A stretch of 64,000 nt of DNA from Burkholderiaceae bacterium (GCA_019236735.1 JAFAIM010000044.1:1-64000); one strand, 5' to 3'; positions 11,058-21,448 are shown, counted from the stretch's first letter. The notes: a model not told the origin generated them from the sequence alone. Numbers and translations are program-made.

Positions 11058-12074
11058 TCAGCGCTCGCCGGCCTTCACCAGCGCGACCGTGACATCGAGC
11101 ATGCGGCTCGAAAATCCCCATTCGTTGTCGTACCAGCTGCTGACTTTCACCAAGCGCCCCGACACCTTGGTCAATGTTGCATCGAACACCGAAGAATGGG
11201 GGTCGTGGTTGAAGTCGACCGATACCAGCGGCTCGTCGGTGTACGCCAGGATGCCGCGCAGCGGACCCTCCGCAGCCGCTCGCATCAGGTCGTTGACCTC
11301 CCGCACCGAGGTGTCGCGTGCGGCGATGAACGACAGGTCGACGATCGACACGTTGATCGTCGGCACTCGGATCGCGTAGCCGTCCAAGCGCCCCGCCAAT
11401 TCCGGCATCACAAGCCCGACGGCGGCCGCTGCGCCGGTCTTGGTCGGGATCATCGATTGGGTGGCCGAGCGCGCCCGACGCAGGTCCTCGTGGTACACGT
11501 CGGTCAGCACTTGGTCGTTCGTGTACGAATGGATCGTCGTCATCAAGCCGTTCAGCACTCCAATCGCCTGGTGCAGCGGCTGCACCAGCGTCGCAAGGCA
11601 GTTGGTCGTGCACGAAGCGTTCGAGATCACCGTATGGTGCGCGCGCAGCGAGGCCTCGTTGACGCCCATCACGATCGTCGCATCGACGTCCTTGCCGCCG
11701 GGGGCCGAGATGATCACCTTCTTCGCACCCGCTTTCAGATGCGCGCCGGCCTTCTCTTTGCTGGTAAAAAGCCCGGTGCACTCGTGCACCACATCCACGC
11801 CCAGCGCGGACCAGGGCAGTTGCGCCGGGTCGCGCACCGAAAGGACGCGGATCCGGTCGCCGTTCACGACCAACGAATCGCCATCGACGGCGAGCGTTCC
11901 TCGGAAGCGGCCGTGCACGGTGTCGTGCCGCGTAAGGTGGGCGTTGATGTTCGCGTCTCCCAGGTCGTTGATCGCCACGATCTGGATGTCGTGCTTCTTG
12001 CCCCCTTCGTAGTGGGCGCGCAGCACGTTGCGGCCGATGCGGCCGTAGCCGTTGATGCCGACACGAATCGTCAT
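11058..12074 (-). CDS. gap: Type I glyceraldehyde-3-phosphate dehydrogenase
   Basis: [31 protein letters not shown] catalytic Cys motif; start overlaps tkt stop (ATGA). Confidence 0.97.
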   Translation of the reverse strand: MTIRVGINGYGRIGRNVLRAHYEGGKKHDIQIVAINDLGDANINAHLTRHDTVHGRFRGTLAVDGDSLVVNGDRIRVLSVRDPAQLPWSALGVDVVHECTGLFTSKEKAGAHLKAGAKKVIISAPGGKDVDATIVMGVNEASLRAHHTVISNASCTTNCLATLVQPLHQAIGVLNGLMTTIHSYTNDQVLTDVYHEDLRRARSATQSMIPTKTGAAAAVGLVMPELAGRLDGYAIRVPTINVSIVDLSFIAARDTSVREVNDLMRAAAEGPLRGILAYTDEPLVSVDFNHDPHSSVFDATLTKVSGRLVKVSSWYDNEWGFSSRMLDVTVALVKAGER

Positions 12075-14152
12075 TCCCTCTCTCCAGGCACTCGCCCGTG
12101 TTTCTGCGTTCCATGCCGACGGCGAGCGAGCGTCGCCGCGATGTCCGCGGCGTTCGCGGCCGTCAGCCCCAGATGCTCGTACACCGCGGCCCCGGGCGCG
12201 GACTCGCCGAAGCGATCCACGCCGAGCACGGCCCCTTCCGCTCTCACGTATTTCCACCAGAAGTCGGTCACTCCCGCCTCGATCGCCAGGCGTGGAACGC
12301 CTTCCGGCAGAACGCTCGACTTCCATTCCTGGCTCTGACGGTCGAACACCGTGGTCGAAGGCATCGAGACGACGCGCGCGGCGATTCCGCGCTCGGCGAG
12401 CAGCTGCTGCGCCTGCATCGCGATCGCAATCTCCGAGCCGGTGGCGATGACCACAACCTGCGCTCGTTGCGCGCCGCCGGCCGCCTCGCTGAAAACGTAA
12501 CCGCCGCGGCGAATCGCTGCCTCGTCGTTGGTTGCGCTCGTAGAACGCAGAAACGGCACGGACTGGCGCGACAGCAGCAAACTGCTGGGACCCTCGCTCC
12601 GCCCGATCGCGGCATCCCAGGCGATCAGCGTCTCGACCGTGTCGCATGGCCGCCAGACCTCCATGTTGGGGATCAGGCGCAGGCTGGCCGTGTGTTCGAC
12701 CGCCTGGTGCGTCGGTCCGTCCTCGCCCAGACCGATCGAATCGTGCGTGAACACGAAGATCGAGCGAATTTTCATCAGCGCCGCCATTCGCAGCGCATTG
12801 CGCGAATAGTCGGAGAACGTCAGGAACGTTCCCGAGAACGGAATCAGACTGCCGTGCAGCGCGATGCCGTTGGCGATCGCGCTCATGCCGAATTCGCGCA
12901 CGCCGTAGTTGATGTGGCGCCCGCGCACGAACTCGGTGTCGGTGCGCAAGGCCTGCGCCTTGCTCCAGCGCGTCAGGTTGCTGGCGGTCAGATCGGCCGA
13001 ACCGCCGATCAGCTCCGGAACCGCTTCAGCCAGCGTTTCCAGCGCAAGCTGCGAAGCCTTGCGCGTCGCGACGGACTCGCGCTTGCCCTGCGCGGCCATT
13101 ACCGCGTCGTGGACGATCCGGGCAAGCTCCGGCGGAAGATCGCCAGCGCAGCGGCGCCGGAATTCGGCCGCCTCGCGCGGATGCTTGGACGCGTACTGCT
13201 CGAGCCGTTCACGCCACTGGCGCTCGCGCTCGGCGCCGATGGCCCGCGCATCCCAGGCTCGTCGGACTTCGGCGGGGACGACGAACGCGCCATGATGCCA
13301 ACCGATCGCCTCGCGCGTCACCGTCACTTCGGCCTCGCCGAGCGCCTCGCCATGCGCTTTCTCGCTGCCGGCGCGGTTCGGCGAGCCTTTGCCGATCACC
13401 GTGCGCGCAATGATCAAACTGGGGCGTTCGGAGCGTTTGGCCTCGTCAATGGCCCGGTGCACGGCCACGGTGTCGTGGCCGTCGACCGGTCCGATGACGT
13501 TCCATTGGTATGCGCGGAAGCGGGCGGCCGTATCGTCGGCAAACCAATGGCGCACCTGGCCGTCGATCGAGATGCCGTTGTCGTCGTAAACGGTGATCAG
13601 TTTGTTGAGCTTCCAGGTTCCCGCGAGCGATGCCGCTTCGTGCGAGATCCCTTCCATTAAGCAGCCGTCGCCGACGAAGACGTAGGTGTGGTGGTCGACG
13701 ATGGGAAAGCCGGGGCGGTTGAACTCCGCTGCCAGAATTTTCTCGGCCAGCGCCATACCGACCGCGTTGGCGAGCCCCTGCCCCAACGGCCCTGTGGTGG
13801 TTTCCACCCCCGGCGTCACGCCCAACTCGGGATGCCCCGGGGTGCGGCTGTGCAATTGGCGAAAGTTGGCGAGCTCCTCGATCGGCAGGTCGTAACCGGT
13901 CAGATGCAGCAGCGCGTACTGAAGCATCGATCCGTGGCCGTTCGACAGAACGAACCGGTCCCGGTCGGGCCATTTCGGATCGGACGGGTTGTGGCGCAGG
14001 TGCCGCGTCCACAGCGCGTACGCGATCTCCGCCATCCCCATCGGCATCCCAGGATGGCCGCTGTTGGCCTTCTGAACCGCATCCATCGCGAGCGCGCGAA
14101 GGGCGTTGCACATGTCGCGTTCGAGAGCGACTGGCGGCAGGGGTGCGGTCAT
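12071..14152 (-). CDS. tkt: Transketolase
   Basis: [25 protein letters not shown], thiamine-binding [26 protein letters not shown]. Confidence 0.97.
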   Translation of the reverse strand: MTAPLPPVALERDMCNALRALAMDAVQKANSGHPGMPMGMAEIAYALWTRHLRHNPSDPKWPDRDRFVLSNGHGSMLQYALLHLTGYDLPIEELANFRQLHSRTPGHPELGVTPGVETTTGPLGQGLANAVGMALAEKILAAEFNRPGFPIVDHHTYVFVGDGCLMEGISHEAASLAGTWKLNKLITVYDDNGISIDGQVRHWFADDTAARFRAYQWNVIGPVDGHDTVAVHRAIDEAKRSERPSLIIARTVIGKGSPNRAGSEKAHGEALGEAEVTVTREAIGWHHGAFVVPAEVRRAWDARAIGAERERQWRERLEQYASKHPREAAEFRRRCAGDLPPELARIVHDAVMAAQGKRESVATRKASQLALETLAEAVPELIGGSADLTASNLTRWSKAQALRTDTEFVRGRHINYGVREFGMSAIANGIALHGSLIPFSGTFLTFSDYSRNALRMAALMKIRSIFVFTHDSIGLGEDGPTHQAVEHTASLRLIPNMEVWRPCDTVETLIAWDAAIGRSEGPSSLLLSRQSVPFLRSTSATNDEAAIRRGGYVFSEAAGGAQRAQVVVIATGSEIAIAMQAQQLLAERGIAARVVSMPSTTVFDRQSQEWKSSVLPEGVPRLAIEAGVTDFWWKYVRAEGAVLGVDRFGESAPGAAVYEHLGLTAANAADIAATLARRRHGTQKHGRVPGERE

Positions 14153-14466
14153 TGCGTTGGGTCCGAGGCGGTAAGGCGAAAGTCGGAACGTCGAACCCGA
14201 ATTCTAGCGAGCGGAGCCTTTCATTCGCGCGCGTTTTGTTCTACGATTGCGCCCGAAGTTTCGGTTCGGACAGCACGGAAGCAACGGGCAGCTCGCGCGG
14301 CGAAATGCGGCGCGGGCGCTTCTCCCCCGCCAGAGCCAATCGACGCAGCGACGAAAGCGCTGCACAGACCCGGCGCCGCGCACCAGCGAGCGGGTCCCGA
14401 ACCGGTGGGTTGCGGTGTCATAACCGTGATTCAGGTCGATTGGGCGGACCTGCAAGGGGGATGAAG

Positions 14467-15804
14467 ATGCAAGGCTTACACCTGACCGGTGACCTTTTCG
14501 ATTGCGGCTGCTCTGCCGCGTTCCTGACCGACCTACCGACGCTGGCGACGCTTTGCCGCCAGGCCACCGTCGATGCGGGCCTGACCGTGGTGGACGAAAA
14601 ATTCCACGTCTTTCGCGACCATCAGGGTGAGCCGGCCGGCATTACCGGCGCACTGCTCCTGGCCGAATCGCATCTGGCGGTGCACACCTGGCCGGAGCGC
14701 CAGGGTGTCACGCTGGACGTGTACGTGTGCAATTTCACCGGCGACAACTGCGCCAAGGCACAGCAGCTGTTCGACACGCTGCTGGTGGCGTTCCGGCCGC
14801 GCAGCCAGAGCGTGAACCGTATTTCGCGCGGCGACCTGGCGGCGTCGGTCCCGGCCGGGGGCGCCAGCCAGGGCACAGCAAGCGCGGCAGCCGACTCGCT
14901 GATTTTCGACTGGCTCAACGCCGATGCCGGCTACGGGTTCACCGCACGCGAGAGGCTGCAGACGCTGCAGTCGCCGTATCAGCGCATCGAGGTCTACGAC
15001 ACGCAGCAGTTCGGGCGGCTGTTCCGACTCGACGGGCGGCTGATGACATCCGAGGGCGAGGAGTTCTTCTACCACGAGTGCATGACGCACCCGGCGATGC
15101 TGGCGCATCCGAATCCGCAGTCGGTGCTGGTGATCGGCGGCGGCGATGGCGGATCGTGCGAGGAGATCTTCAAGCATCCGTCGGTGCAACGCGTCGTCAT
15201 GGCCGAGCTGGACGAGGCGGTGATCGATATTTCGAAACGGTACCTCGGCGCGATCCATCGGGGCGCATTCGACGATCCGCGCCTGGCGGTGCAGATCGGC
15301 GACGGCTTCGATTTCGTCCGGTCGACGAAGGAGCGCTTCGATCTGATCGTGCTCGATCTCACCGATCCCGACACGCCCGCATTCCACCTGTACTCGGAGC
15401 AGTTTTTCCGGATGTGCGCAGGCATTTTGAACCCGGGAGGAATGCTGACGCTGCATCTGGGCTCGCCGGTGTTCCAGCAGTCGACCGTTCGCAAGAACGC
15501 CGATGCGCTTCGGCACGTGTTTGCGCAGGTGCATCCGCTCGCGCTGTACATCCCGCTGTACGGTTCGCTGTGGTGTCTGGCAGTGGCCAGCGACACGGTC
15601 AATCCGCGCGCCGTCGCCACCCGGTCGATCGCTGCGCGAATGCGCGAACGCCGCATCGCGGACCTTCGCTACTACAACCCCGAGCTGCACGAGGCACTGT
15701 TCGTGCTGCCGAACTTCGTGCGCGACCTTACCGGCTGCGGCTCCGGCTCCGGCTCCGCGCAAGCGGCCGCGGGCGGATCGCGGGCGGCGCGCCTGGCCGC
15801 CTGA
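14467..15804 (+). CDS. S-adenosylmethionine decarboxylase-spermidine synthase fusion (SpeD-SpeE)
   Basis: N-terminal AdoMetDC (LHLTGDLFDCGCSA, LLLAESHLAVHTWPE) in frame with a full spermidine synthase domain (LVIGGGDGGSCEEIFKHPSV, DLIVLDLTDPD). RBS AAGGGGG upstream. Confidence 0.93.
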   Translation: MQGLHLTGDLFDCGCSAAFLTDLPTLATLCRQATVDAGLTVVDEKFHVFRDHQGEPAGITGALLLAESHLAVHTWPERQGVTLDVYVCNFTGDNCAKAQQLFDTLLVAFRPRSQSVNRISRGDLAASVPAGGASQGTASAAADSLIFDWLNADAGYGFTARERLQTLQSPYQRIEVYDTQQFGRLFRLDGRLMTSEGEEFFYHECMTHPAMLAHPNPQSVLVIGGGDGGSCEEIFKHPSVQRVVMAELDEAVIDISKRYLGAIHRGAFDDPRLAVQIGDGFDFVRSTKERFDLIVLDLTDPDTPAFHLYSEQFFRMCAGILNPGGMLTLHLGSPVFQQSTVRKNADALRHVFAQVHPLALYIPLYGSLWCLAVASDTVNPRAVATRSIAARMRERRIADLRYYNPELHEALFVLPNFVRDLTGCGSGSGSAQAAAGGSRAARLAA

Positions 15805-15873
15805 CAGAGATTCGCGGCCTGTAACGGTCAGGCGCACGCCCTTCCCCGGCGAATTGACCGCTGCAGGCGACTG

Positions 15874-16677
15874 GTGCCGGCGCCGAGGTTTTTCGTCGAG
15901 GAGCCCCTGAAGGCGCCGGCGCGAATCGCGTTGCCCGCCGCAACGGCGCACCACGCATGCAGGGTCCTGCGGCTGCGCACCGGCGATGCAATCGTGCTGT
16001 TCGACGGCCACGGCGGGGAATATCGGGCGCGAATCGAGACAGCCAAGGAAGCGGGAAAAGGCGGTGCGTTGGCAGACGCCGCGTTCGCCGAAGTGCTTGA
16101 ATTCGATCCGGTGGAACGCGAAGCCTTGGTGCAGCTGACGCTGATCCAGGCACTCGCCGCCTCCGACAAGCTCGACTGGGTGGTCCAGAAGGCGGTCGAG
16201 ATCGGCGTGGCTCGCGTGATCCTGACCGCGACCGTGCGTAGCACGGTAGAGCTCGACGAGGCGCGCGGCGCGCGCCGGCTGCGGCGCTGGCGCGAGCTGG
16301 CGATCGCCGCGTGCTGTCAGTGCGGTCGCAACCGCGTGCCGATCATCGACGTCGCCGCTTCGCTGGCCGATGCGCTGGCGCTGGCGGGCGAAGCGGATCT
16401 CCGCTGGCTGATGGAGCCGGGCGCCACACAGAGCTTTGCGCAGGCGCCGTGCGCGCCGCACCGCGCGGCGCTTGCGGTCGGTCCGGAAGGCGGTTTCGAA
16501 CCCTCCGAGCTGCAACTGGCACGGCAGGCAGGCTACGTCGGCGTCTCGCTGGGACCGCGCATCCTGCGCACGGAAACCGCAGGACTCGCCGGGGCGGCTG
16601 TCTGGCTTGCGCTGAACGGGGAATTCGGCAGGGAAAGCCCGAGTAGCGAAACAGCCCTTGTATCGCCTGCGGTTTGA
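15874..16677 (+). CDS. rsmE: 16S rRNA (uracil(1498)-N(3))-methyltransferase
   Basis: HHACRVLRLRTGDAI, KAVEIGV, VGPEGGFEPSEL, SLGPRILRTETA. Confidence 0.95.
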   Translation: MPAPRFFVEEPLKAPARIALPAATAHHACRVLRLRTGDAIVLFDGHGGEYRARIETAKEAGKGGALADAAFAEVLEFDPVEREALVQLTLIQALAASDKLDWVVQKAVEIGVARVILTATVRSTVELDEARGARRLRRWRELAIAACCQCGRNRVPIIDVAASLADALALAGEADLRWLMEPGATQSFAQAPCAPHRAALAVGPEGGFEPSELQLARQAGYVGVSLGPRILRTETAGLAGAAVWLALNGEFGRESPSSETALVSPAV

Positions 16678-16899
16678 GGTCTCAATCTGCGACCTCACGG
16701 GGAGGCCTCTGCAAAACTTGCCGCGACCCCAAGCGATTGAGCAGCCGACCGTTACCGTCGCCTGACGGCCAGGTGCGGCCGGTCGAGCCCGCCATCAGAA
16801 TTTCTGCCAGAGCGGCCGTAGGAACGGCCGCTTCCGAACAACAAATGGCGAAACTTTCCCGTTTACGGCGGACCTCCCCAAGTTCACGGTATCTAGTGC

Positions 16900-17535
16900 T
16901 CAGCGTAGCCCGGCCACCAGGTGCGTCCACTGCTTCTCCATCTCCAGACTATCGAGCGGTTCGTGATGGGTCATCCACCATCTGAGTAGCGTCATCAGGG
17001 TACTGGCAAGGTGCTGAGCGAGGATGGCAGCTGGAATCGAACCTGCGGCACCGGCGCGCAACTCACCAACGCGCTCTTCAAACACTTCAGCGAAGTTGTT
17101 TTGAATGACGGTCATGATGAACTCGCTCCTACACGCCTTCGATAGTGAGTCGAACAGGCCTCGCATTTCACGCACGTGCTCGAGGAGCTGGCGCACCGGG
17201 AAGCTATAACATCGATCTGTGTCCCAACACAGCTCCCGTCCTAGTGCTCTGGCAAACGCCACTGTGTGGCGGATGAAGATGTCGTCCTTATCCCTGAAGT
17301 GCGCATAAAACGTCGAGCGGCCAATGTCAGCTCGATCACAGATGTCTTGGATGCTGACCTCGTCGTACGCGCGCCCGAGCATGAGCGAAATCAATGCGCT
17401 GCCGACTGCATCTCGGGTACGCAGAGAGCGGGCATCATCGGAAGGTCCAGGGATGGGAAGGTAATTCGGCACAAATGCCCCCTGATTGTCCGGAATCTTG
17501 GTGCTGGCTGATAGTGCCGCGTCCAAGCGTGGCAT
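16900..17535 (-). CDS. TetR/AcrR family transcriptional regulator
   Basis: TetR HTH (VSIQDICDRADIGRSTFYAHFRDKDDIF); divergent from a membrane protein gene. Confidence 0.88.
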   Translation of the reverse strand: MPRLDAALSASTKIPDNQGAFVPNYLPIPGPSDDARSLRTRDAVGSALISLMLGRAYDEVSIQDICDRADIGRSTFYAHFRDKDDIFIRHTVAFARALGRELCWDTDRCYSFPVRQLLEHVREMRGLFDSLSKACRSEFIMTVIQNNFAEVFEERVGELRAGAAGSIPAAILAQHLASTLMTLLRWWMTHHEPLDSLEMEKQWTHLVAGLR

Positions 17536-17564
17536 ATCTTCGATCTCTTTGCACGGGGGCCGGT

Positions 17565-18224
17565 ATGCAGTCGAATCGTCTCTATGGATACGCGCTGATC
17601 GTCGGCGCTGTATTACTGCTGACTGTGGGTGCCACCCACCCCACAGGCGCCAAGCTCTTTGAGTCTCGCGAATCCTTTGAGCATGTCGCTCTCGTCGATC
17701 GTTTTGCGCACAGCGCAGGCATTGCTGGACTCTGGTTAACCGTGGTCGGCTTCGCCGGATTTTCCCGTTTCCTCGGAGCGGAGAGACCAACTGTAGCCGT
17801 GGCGTTCATCACAATCACCATTGCTACCGGGGCGGGGCTTGTCGCGCCGGCAATCGACGGGTTCGTCGTCCCGCAACTTGGTGATCGATGGTTTGTCGCG
17901 GATGAAGCGACTCGGAGCACCCTCAGGCTGTTAATGCAGTACTGCGTCATGATCGCAAGCGCGCTTACGCGCGTCTACTTTGTATTTGCCTCGGCGGCGA
18001 TATTGCTCTATTCAAGTGAGTTGTGGCGGACTCAAAACAACAGAGGGTTGGCCCGGCTCGGCGCGTTCGTTGCGCTCGCCGCGATCGCAACGGCGGTCGG
18101 CGGGCCGTCGATGGTCAGCGTGCACGAGCTGTTAGCGCTGGTAGTTGGACAGGCAATATGGATGATCTGGGCAGGAACTATCTTGCTGAAGAAGCTCTCA
18201 CAGCGCGCCGCCGACACTCCCTAA
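17565..18224 (+). CDS. Integral membrane protein of unknown function
   Basis: About six hydrophobic segments; 29 bp from the TetR start on the opposite strand. Confidence 0.7.
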   Translation: MQSNRLYGYALIVGAVLLLTVGATHPTGAKLFESRESFEHVALVDRFAHSAGIAGLWLTVVGFAGFSRFLGAERPTVAVAFITITIATGAGLVAPAIDGFVVPQLGDRWFVADEATRSTLRLLMQYCVMIASALTRVYFVFASAAILLYSSELWRTQNNRGLARLGAFVALAAIATAVGGPSMVSVHELLALVVGQAIWMIWAGTILLKKLSQRAADTP

Positions 18225-18420
18225 AAGGACCATTCTTGGGAATGTCGACCCAATTGGCCCGCGAATGTCCGCTGCGCCCGGTTTTGACCGGCAGGTAAGG
18301 GGGAAATCCGATGACCGGATGGGGTCGTCCGCAGCCGATGGGGGGTCGGTTTGCTCCGTTCGCCGCCATGTTTGCGATCAAACGGTTTGCGACATTGCGC
18401 GACCGAGATTGGCGGCGGCG

Positions 18421-18942
18421 TCATACCGGGAAGAGTTCGGCCACCGTCTTCATCGGTAGAAACAGGCGGCCTGGCTGGCGCGCCAGCAGCATGAAATCAA
18501 AATGCTGGTAGAAGCTCACAGCCGACGCATCCTTGGCGTCGACGACAACGGCCATTGCGGCGATGTCGGCGGCCGGCTGGAGGCTACGACAGAGGGCATC
18601 CATCAGAAGGAATTCCCCGATTCCTCGCCCCTTGCAACTTTGGTCGACAGCCAAGCGGCCGAGCAAGATCACCGGCAGTTGCGGGTAGCGCGGCAGCGTC
18701 TTTGCGAGCGTGTCGGGTAGCTCGTCAGCCATGACGGCGGACGCCGAGAGAGTGTAGTAGCCGAGGAAGCGGTTCGCCGGCGGCTCGATCAGCACAAAAG
18801 GTGCCGCGACGCGCTTTTCCGCGTCCTGCCGCGCCTGCTGCTTCAGATAGCGATCCAGCGGTTCATTGCCGCAGGCAAACACACTGCGGTCGTGACTCTT
18901 GCGGAGGGGCTCGATGCGATACGGCGCCGCCGGATTGGCCAA
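18421..18942 (-). CDS. GNAT N-acetyltransferase, TacT-like toxin
   Basis: ILLGRLAVDQSCKGRGIGEFLLMDAL acetyl-CoA-binding motif; directly downstream of a DUF1778 gene. Confidence 0.88.
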   Translation of the reverse strand: MANPAAPYRIEPLRKSHDRSVFACGNEPLDRYLKQQARQDAEKRVAAPFVLIEPPANRFLGYYTLSASAVMADELPDTLAKTLPRYPQLPVILLGRLAVDQSCKGRGIGEFLLMDALCRSLQPAADIAAMAVVVDAKDASAVSFYQHFDFMLLARQPGRLFLPMKTVAELFPV

Positions 18943-19242
18943 TCATGACCCCATGCGCCGACGATACTTGGCGGCGGCCCTGCGCAGCCGCGCGCCTGGA
19001 GGCGGCGGATTCAGCAGGACGGTCACGAACGTAATCTGCTCTTCGCGGGTCAGCTTGATCGTCTCGTGGGCCTGGATCACCTTGGAAGCTGCTTCCTCGG
19101 CGCTCGCCACGACGAAGTCGCTTAGCGTACGACCCGAGAGAGTCGCGGCACGCTGCAACAGCGCCTTCTGAGCGCCTGTCACACGGGCCTCCAGGCGCGC
19201 CACTCGCCCCTTGCCATGGGCTTCGGTGCTTTCGGTTGCCAT
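18943..19242 (-). CDS. DUF1778 family antitoxin (TacA-like)
   Basis: RLEARVTGAQKALLQRAATLSGRTLSDFVVASAEEAA RHH-type N-terminus; abuts the GNAT toxin. Confidence 0.88.
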   Translation of the reverse strand: MATESTEAHGKGRVARLEARVTGAQKALLQRAATLSGRTLSDFVVASAEEAASKVIQAHETIKLTREEQITFVTVLLNPPPPGARLRRAAAKYRRRMGS

Positions 19243-19364
19243 CATCAGGCATCCCATCCGGTCATTTCGCAACGGAGTGTACGGCAAATGTCCGTACGGA
19301 GCAAGGGTCGTCATCAATCTGAGTATCGCTTTCTTTGTGCAAGATACTGACGCATCAGGCTGAC

Positions 19365-20084
19365 CTACTCGTTGTTGCGGGCGATCAGTTCGGGTCGCTG
19401 CGCAGCCAGCCACGATCGGAAGTGCTCTGGGTCTAGGAAACGCGGCAGGCGCGCGCTGCGCTGCAGCCAGCCGTCGTTGACCGACAGGCCGCCCCAGGCT
19501 TCGATCAGATCCTGGCGCAGCCGGTAGGCACCGTTGCGCCACTCGCCAATCGAAAGGCAACGGCGCAGTCGGCCCGATGCACCCGGCTTGCCGATTACCA
19601 CGATGTCGTCCGCTTCCGGTGCGAGGCGGCGGCGCGTGTGGGCGTTACAGTCGCGCTGCGCAGTCGGAAGATCCCTGGCGTATGCGATCTGCTCGACCGC
19701 AAACAGCCCGATCAGGGCATACACGAGCCTCGAGCTGCCATGCACATCGAGGAGCGAGGCGTAGAAGACGATCCAGTCGCCAGCCCCGACCGTTGAACGC
19801 AATTGCTTCGCACGCTGCCTCTCGTCGCCGTACGTGAGCTGTTCAAAATCCGGATCCAGATGCATGCGCCGACGCTCCAGGTGCCGCGGAAGCCGCTGGC
19901 CGAATCGCTGCAGCGGTTGCGCAAGCGCCATGTAGCGCCGCTCGTAGCCCGCGTAAACCGGGCGGCGTTCCGGGATCGGCACGTAGACGAACGCGCCCGT
20001 GCCGGCGTCGACCACGCCGTTCCAGCGCCCGCCTTCGGCGGATCGATCTGCGCCGACGCGAACCAGCAAGGCATTCATCTGCAA
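19365..20084 (-). CDS. Probable Nmad3-like (nucleotide modification associated domain 3) protein
   Basis: NALLVRVGADRS...GAFVYVPIPE N-terminus, HLDPDFEQLTYGD and GDWIVFYASL blocks typical of this family; assigned from memory. Confidence 0.5.
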   Translation of the reverse strand: MQMNALLVRVGADRSAEGGRWNGVVDAGTGAFVYVPIPERRPVYAGYERRYMALAQPLQRFGQRLPRHLERRRMHLDPDFEQLTYGDERQRAKQLRSTVGAGDWIVFYASLLDVHGSSRLVYALIGLFAVEQIAYARDLPTAQRDCNAHTRRRLAPEADDIVVIGKPGASGRLRRCLSIGEWRNGAYRLRQDLIEAWGGLSVNDGWLQRSARLPRFLDPEHFRSWLAAQRPELIARNNE

Positions 20085-20161
20085 TCGCGCGGGACTATCA
20101 TCCTAGCGCTCGGACTCATACGGAAATTTCGATCGGGGACCAGTAGCGCGTTCACGAGCCA

Positions 20162-21217
20162 ATGAGCCATTCACCGCTGGTGGCAGCCGAGCGGCTGGTG
20201 TCGCTCGGCACGCGCATTTACTCGGCAATCGGAGTGCCGCAGCACGACGCGAACGTCCTCGCAAACAGTCTGGTGCAGGCGGATTTGTGGGGGCACCAGT
20301 CGCACGGCGTCATGCGACTGTCGTGGTATGCAGCGCGAATCCGCTCGGGCGTGATGCAGGCCCGCACCCAAGCCGAAACCGTCGTGGACGCGGGCGCTCT
20401 CGCGCTGATCGACGGACACGACGGGATCGGACAGGTGCTCGCGAGCTTGGCGGCGCGCGAGGCGATCGATCGCGCAAAGAAGCACGGCGTGGGCGTGGTG
20501 GGACTTCGAAATTCCAACCACTTCGGCACGGCCATGTACTACACGCTCATGGGCGCCCGCGCGGGCTGCGTTGCGTTTCTGTCGACCAACGCCAGTGCAG
20601 CGATGCCGCCATGGGGCGGCAAAAAAAAGGCGGTCGGCACCAATCCCTGGTCGATCGCGGCGCCCGCCGGCAAGTACGCGCCGATGGTCCTCGATATTGC
20701 CAACACTGCGGTGGCGCGCGGCAAGATCTACCTGGCCCGGCAAAAGGGAATACCGATTCCGCTGGGCTGGGCGCTCGACGCCGCCGGAGAGGCGACCACG
20801 GACCCCGACCGGGCAATCGACGGAATCATTTTGCCGATGGCCGAACACAAGGGATACGCGATCGCAATGATGATGGACGTACTGTCCGGAGTTCTCACCG
20901 GCAGCGCCTTCGGGACTGCCGTCAACGGCCCGTACCAGTTCGACCGGCGCAGCGGCAGCGGCCACCTGCTGATCGCGCTCGATATCGAGGCGTTTCAACC
21001 GCTGAGCGAGTTTCACGAGCGGATGGAACAGCTGATCCGGCAAGTCAAAGCCGTGCCACTGGCAAAAGGGTTCGAGGAGGTGTTCTACCCGGGCGAGCTG
21101 GAAGCGCGCAATGAAGCCAGAAACCTCGAACAGGGTCTGCAGTTGCCGCAGGACACGCTGGCGGATCTGCGCAAGGAAGCTGCGGCCGCAGGACTTGCGT
21201 CCGAGGCGATCTTCTGA
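20162..21217 (+). CDS. Ldh family (malate/L-lactate dehydrogenase type 2) oxidoreductase
   Basis: DLWGHQSHGVMRLSWY, GVGVVGLRNSNHFG, GTNPWSIAAPA. Confidence 0.92.
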   Translation: MSHSPLVAAERLVSLGTRIYSAIGVPQHDANVLANSLVQADLWGHQSHGVMRLSWYAARIRSGVMQARTQAETVVDAGALALIDGHDGIGQVLASLAAREAIDRAKKHGVGVVGLRNSNHFGTAMYYTLMGARAGCVAFLSTNASAAMPPWGGKKKAVGTNPWSIAAPAGKYAPMVLDIANTAVARGKIYLARQKGIPIPLGWALDAAGEATTDPDRAIDGIILPMAEHKGYAIAMMMDVLSGVLTGSAFGTAVNGPYQFDRRSGSGHLLIALDIEAFQPLSEFHERMEQLIRQVKAVPLAKGFEEVFYPGELEARNEARNLEQGLQLPQDTLADLRKEAAAAGLASEAIF

Positions 21218-21220
21218 CTC

Positions 21221-21448
21221 TTAGCGATGCGCCCGCAAATGAGCGCGTCCGGCGTCGGTCACTCCCACCTGAGCGACTCCGCCGGCTGGTTTCAGGTGCT
21301 CCAGGTAGCCCCGCGAGTTGGCCTCCTCCCAGACCGGCAAGCGTGGACAAGATGTACGCCATGCCTCTATGACTTCTTGATAGGGGCGCGGGCGCGGGCC
21401 GATCCACTCGAGCAGATCCAGAATCAGCGTTTCCACCGGATCATTCAC
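21221..21448 (-). CDS. Conserved small hypothetical protein (possible winged-helix)
   Basis: 75-aa ORF with good internal coding character (LILDLLEWIGPRPRPYQEVIEAWRTSCPRLPVWEEAN). Confidence 0.6.
   Translation of the reverse strand: MNDPVETLILDLLEWIGPRPRPYQEVIEAWRTSCPRLPVWEEANSRGYLEHLKPAGGVAQVGVTDAGRAHLRAHR

Noticed and set aside
10648-12114. 488-aa minus-strand ORF spanning gap and the gap-pgk spacer
   Set aside because: Out-of-frame shadow of gap; spacer part has no coding character.
14533-16698. 721-aa minus-strand ORF
   Set aside because: Antisense to the SpeD-SpeE fusion and rsmE, which have strong family motifs.
16682-16930. Minus-strand ORF with DGNGRLLNRLG, reminiscent of a Fic motif
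   Set aside because: Lacks the HPFx part and the rest of the Fic fold; too short and in degenerate sequence.
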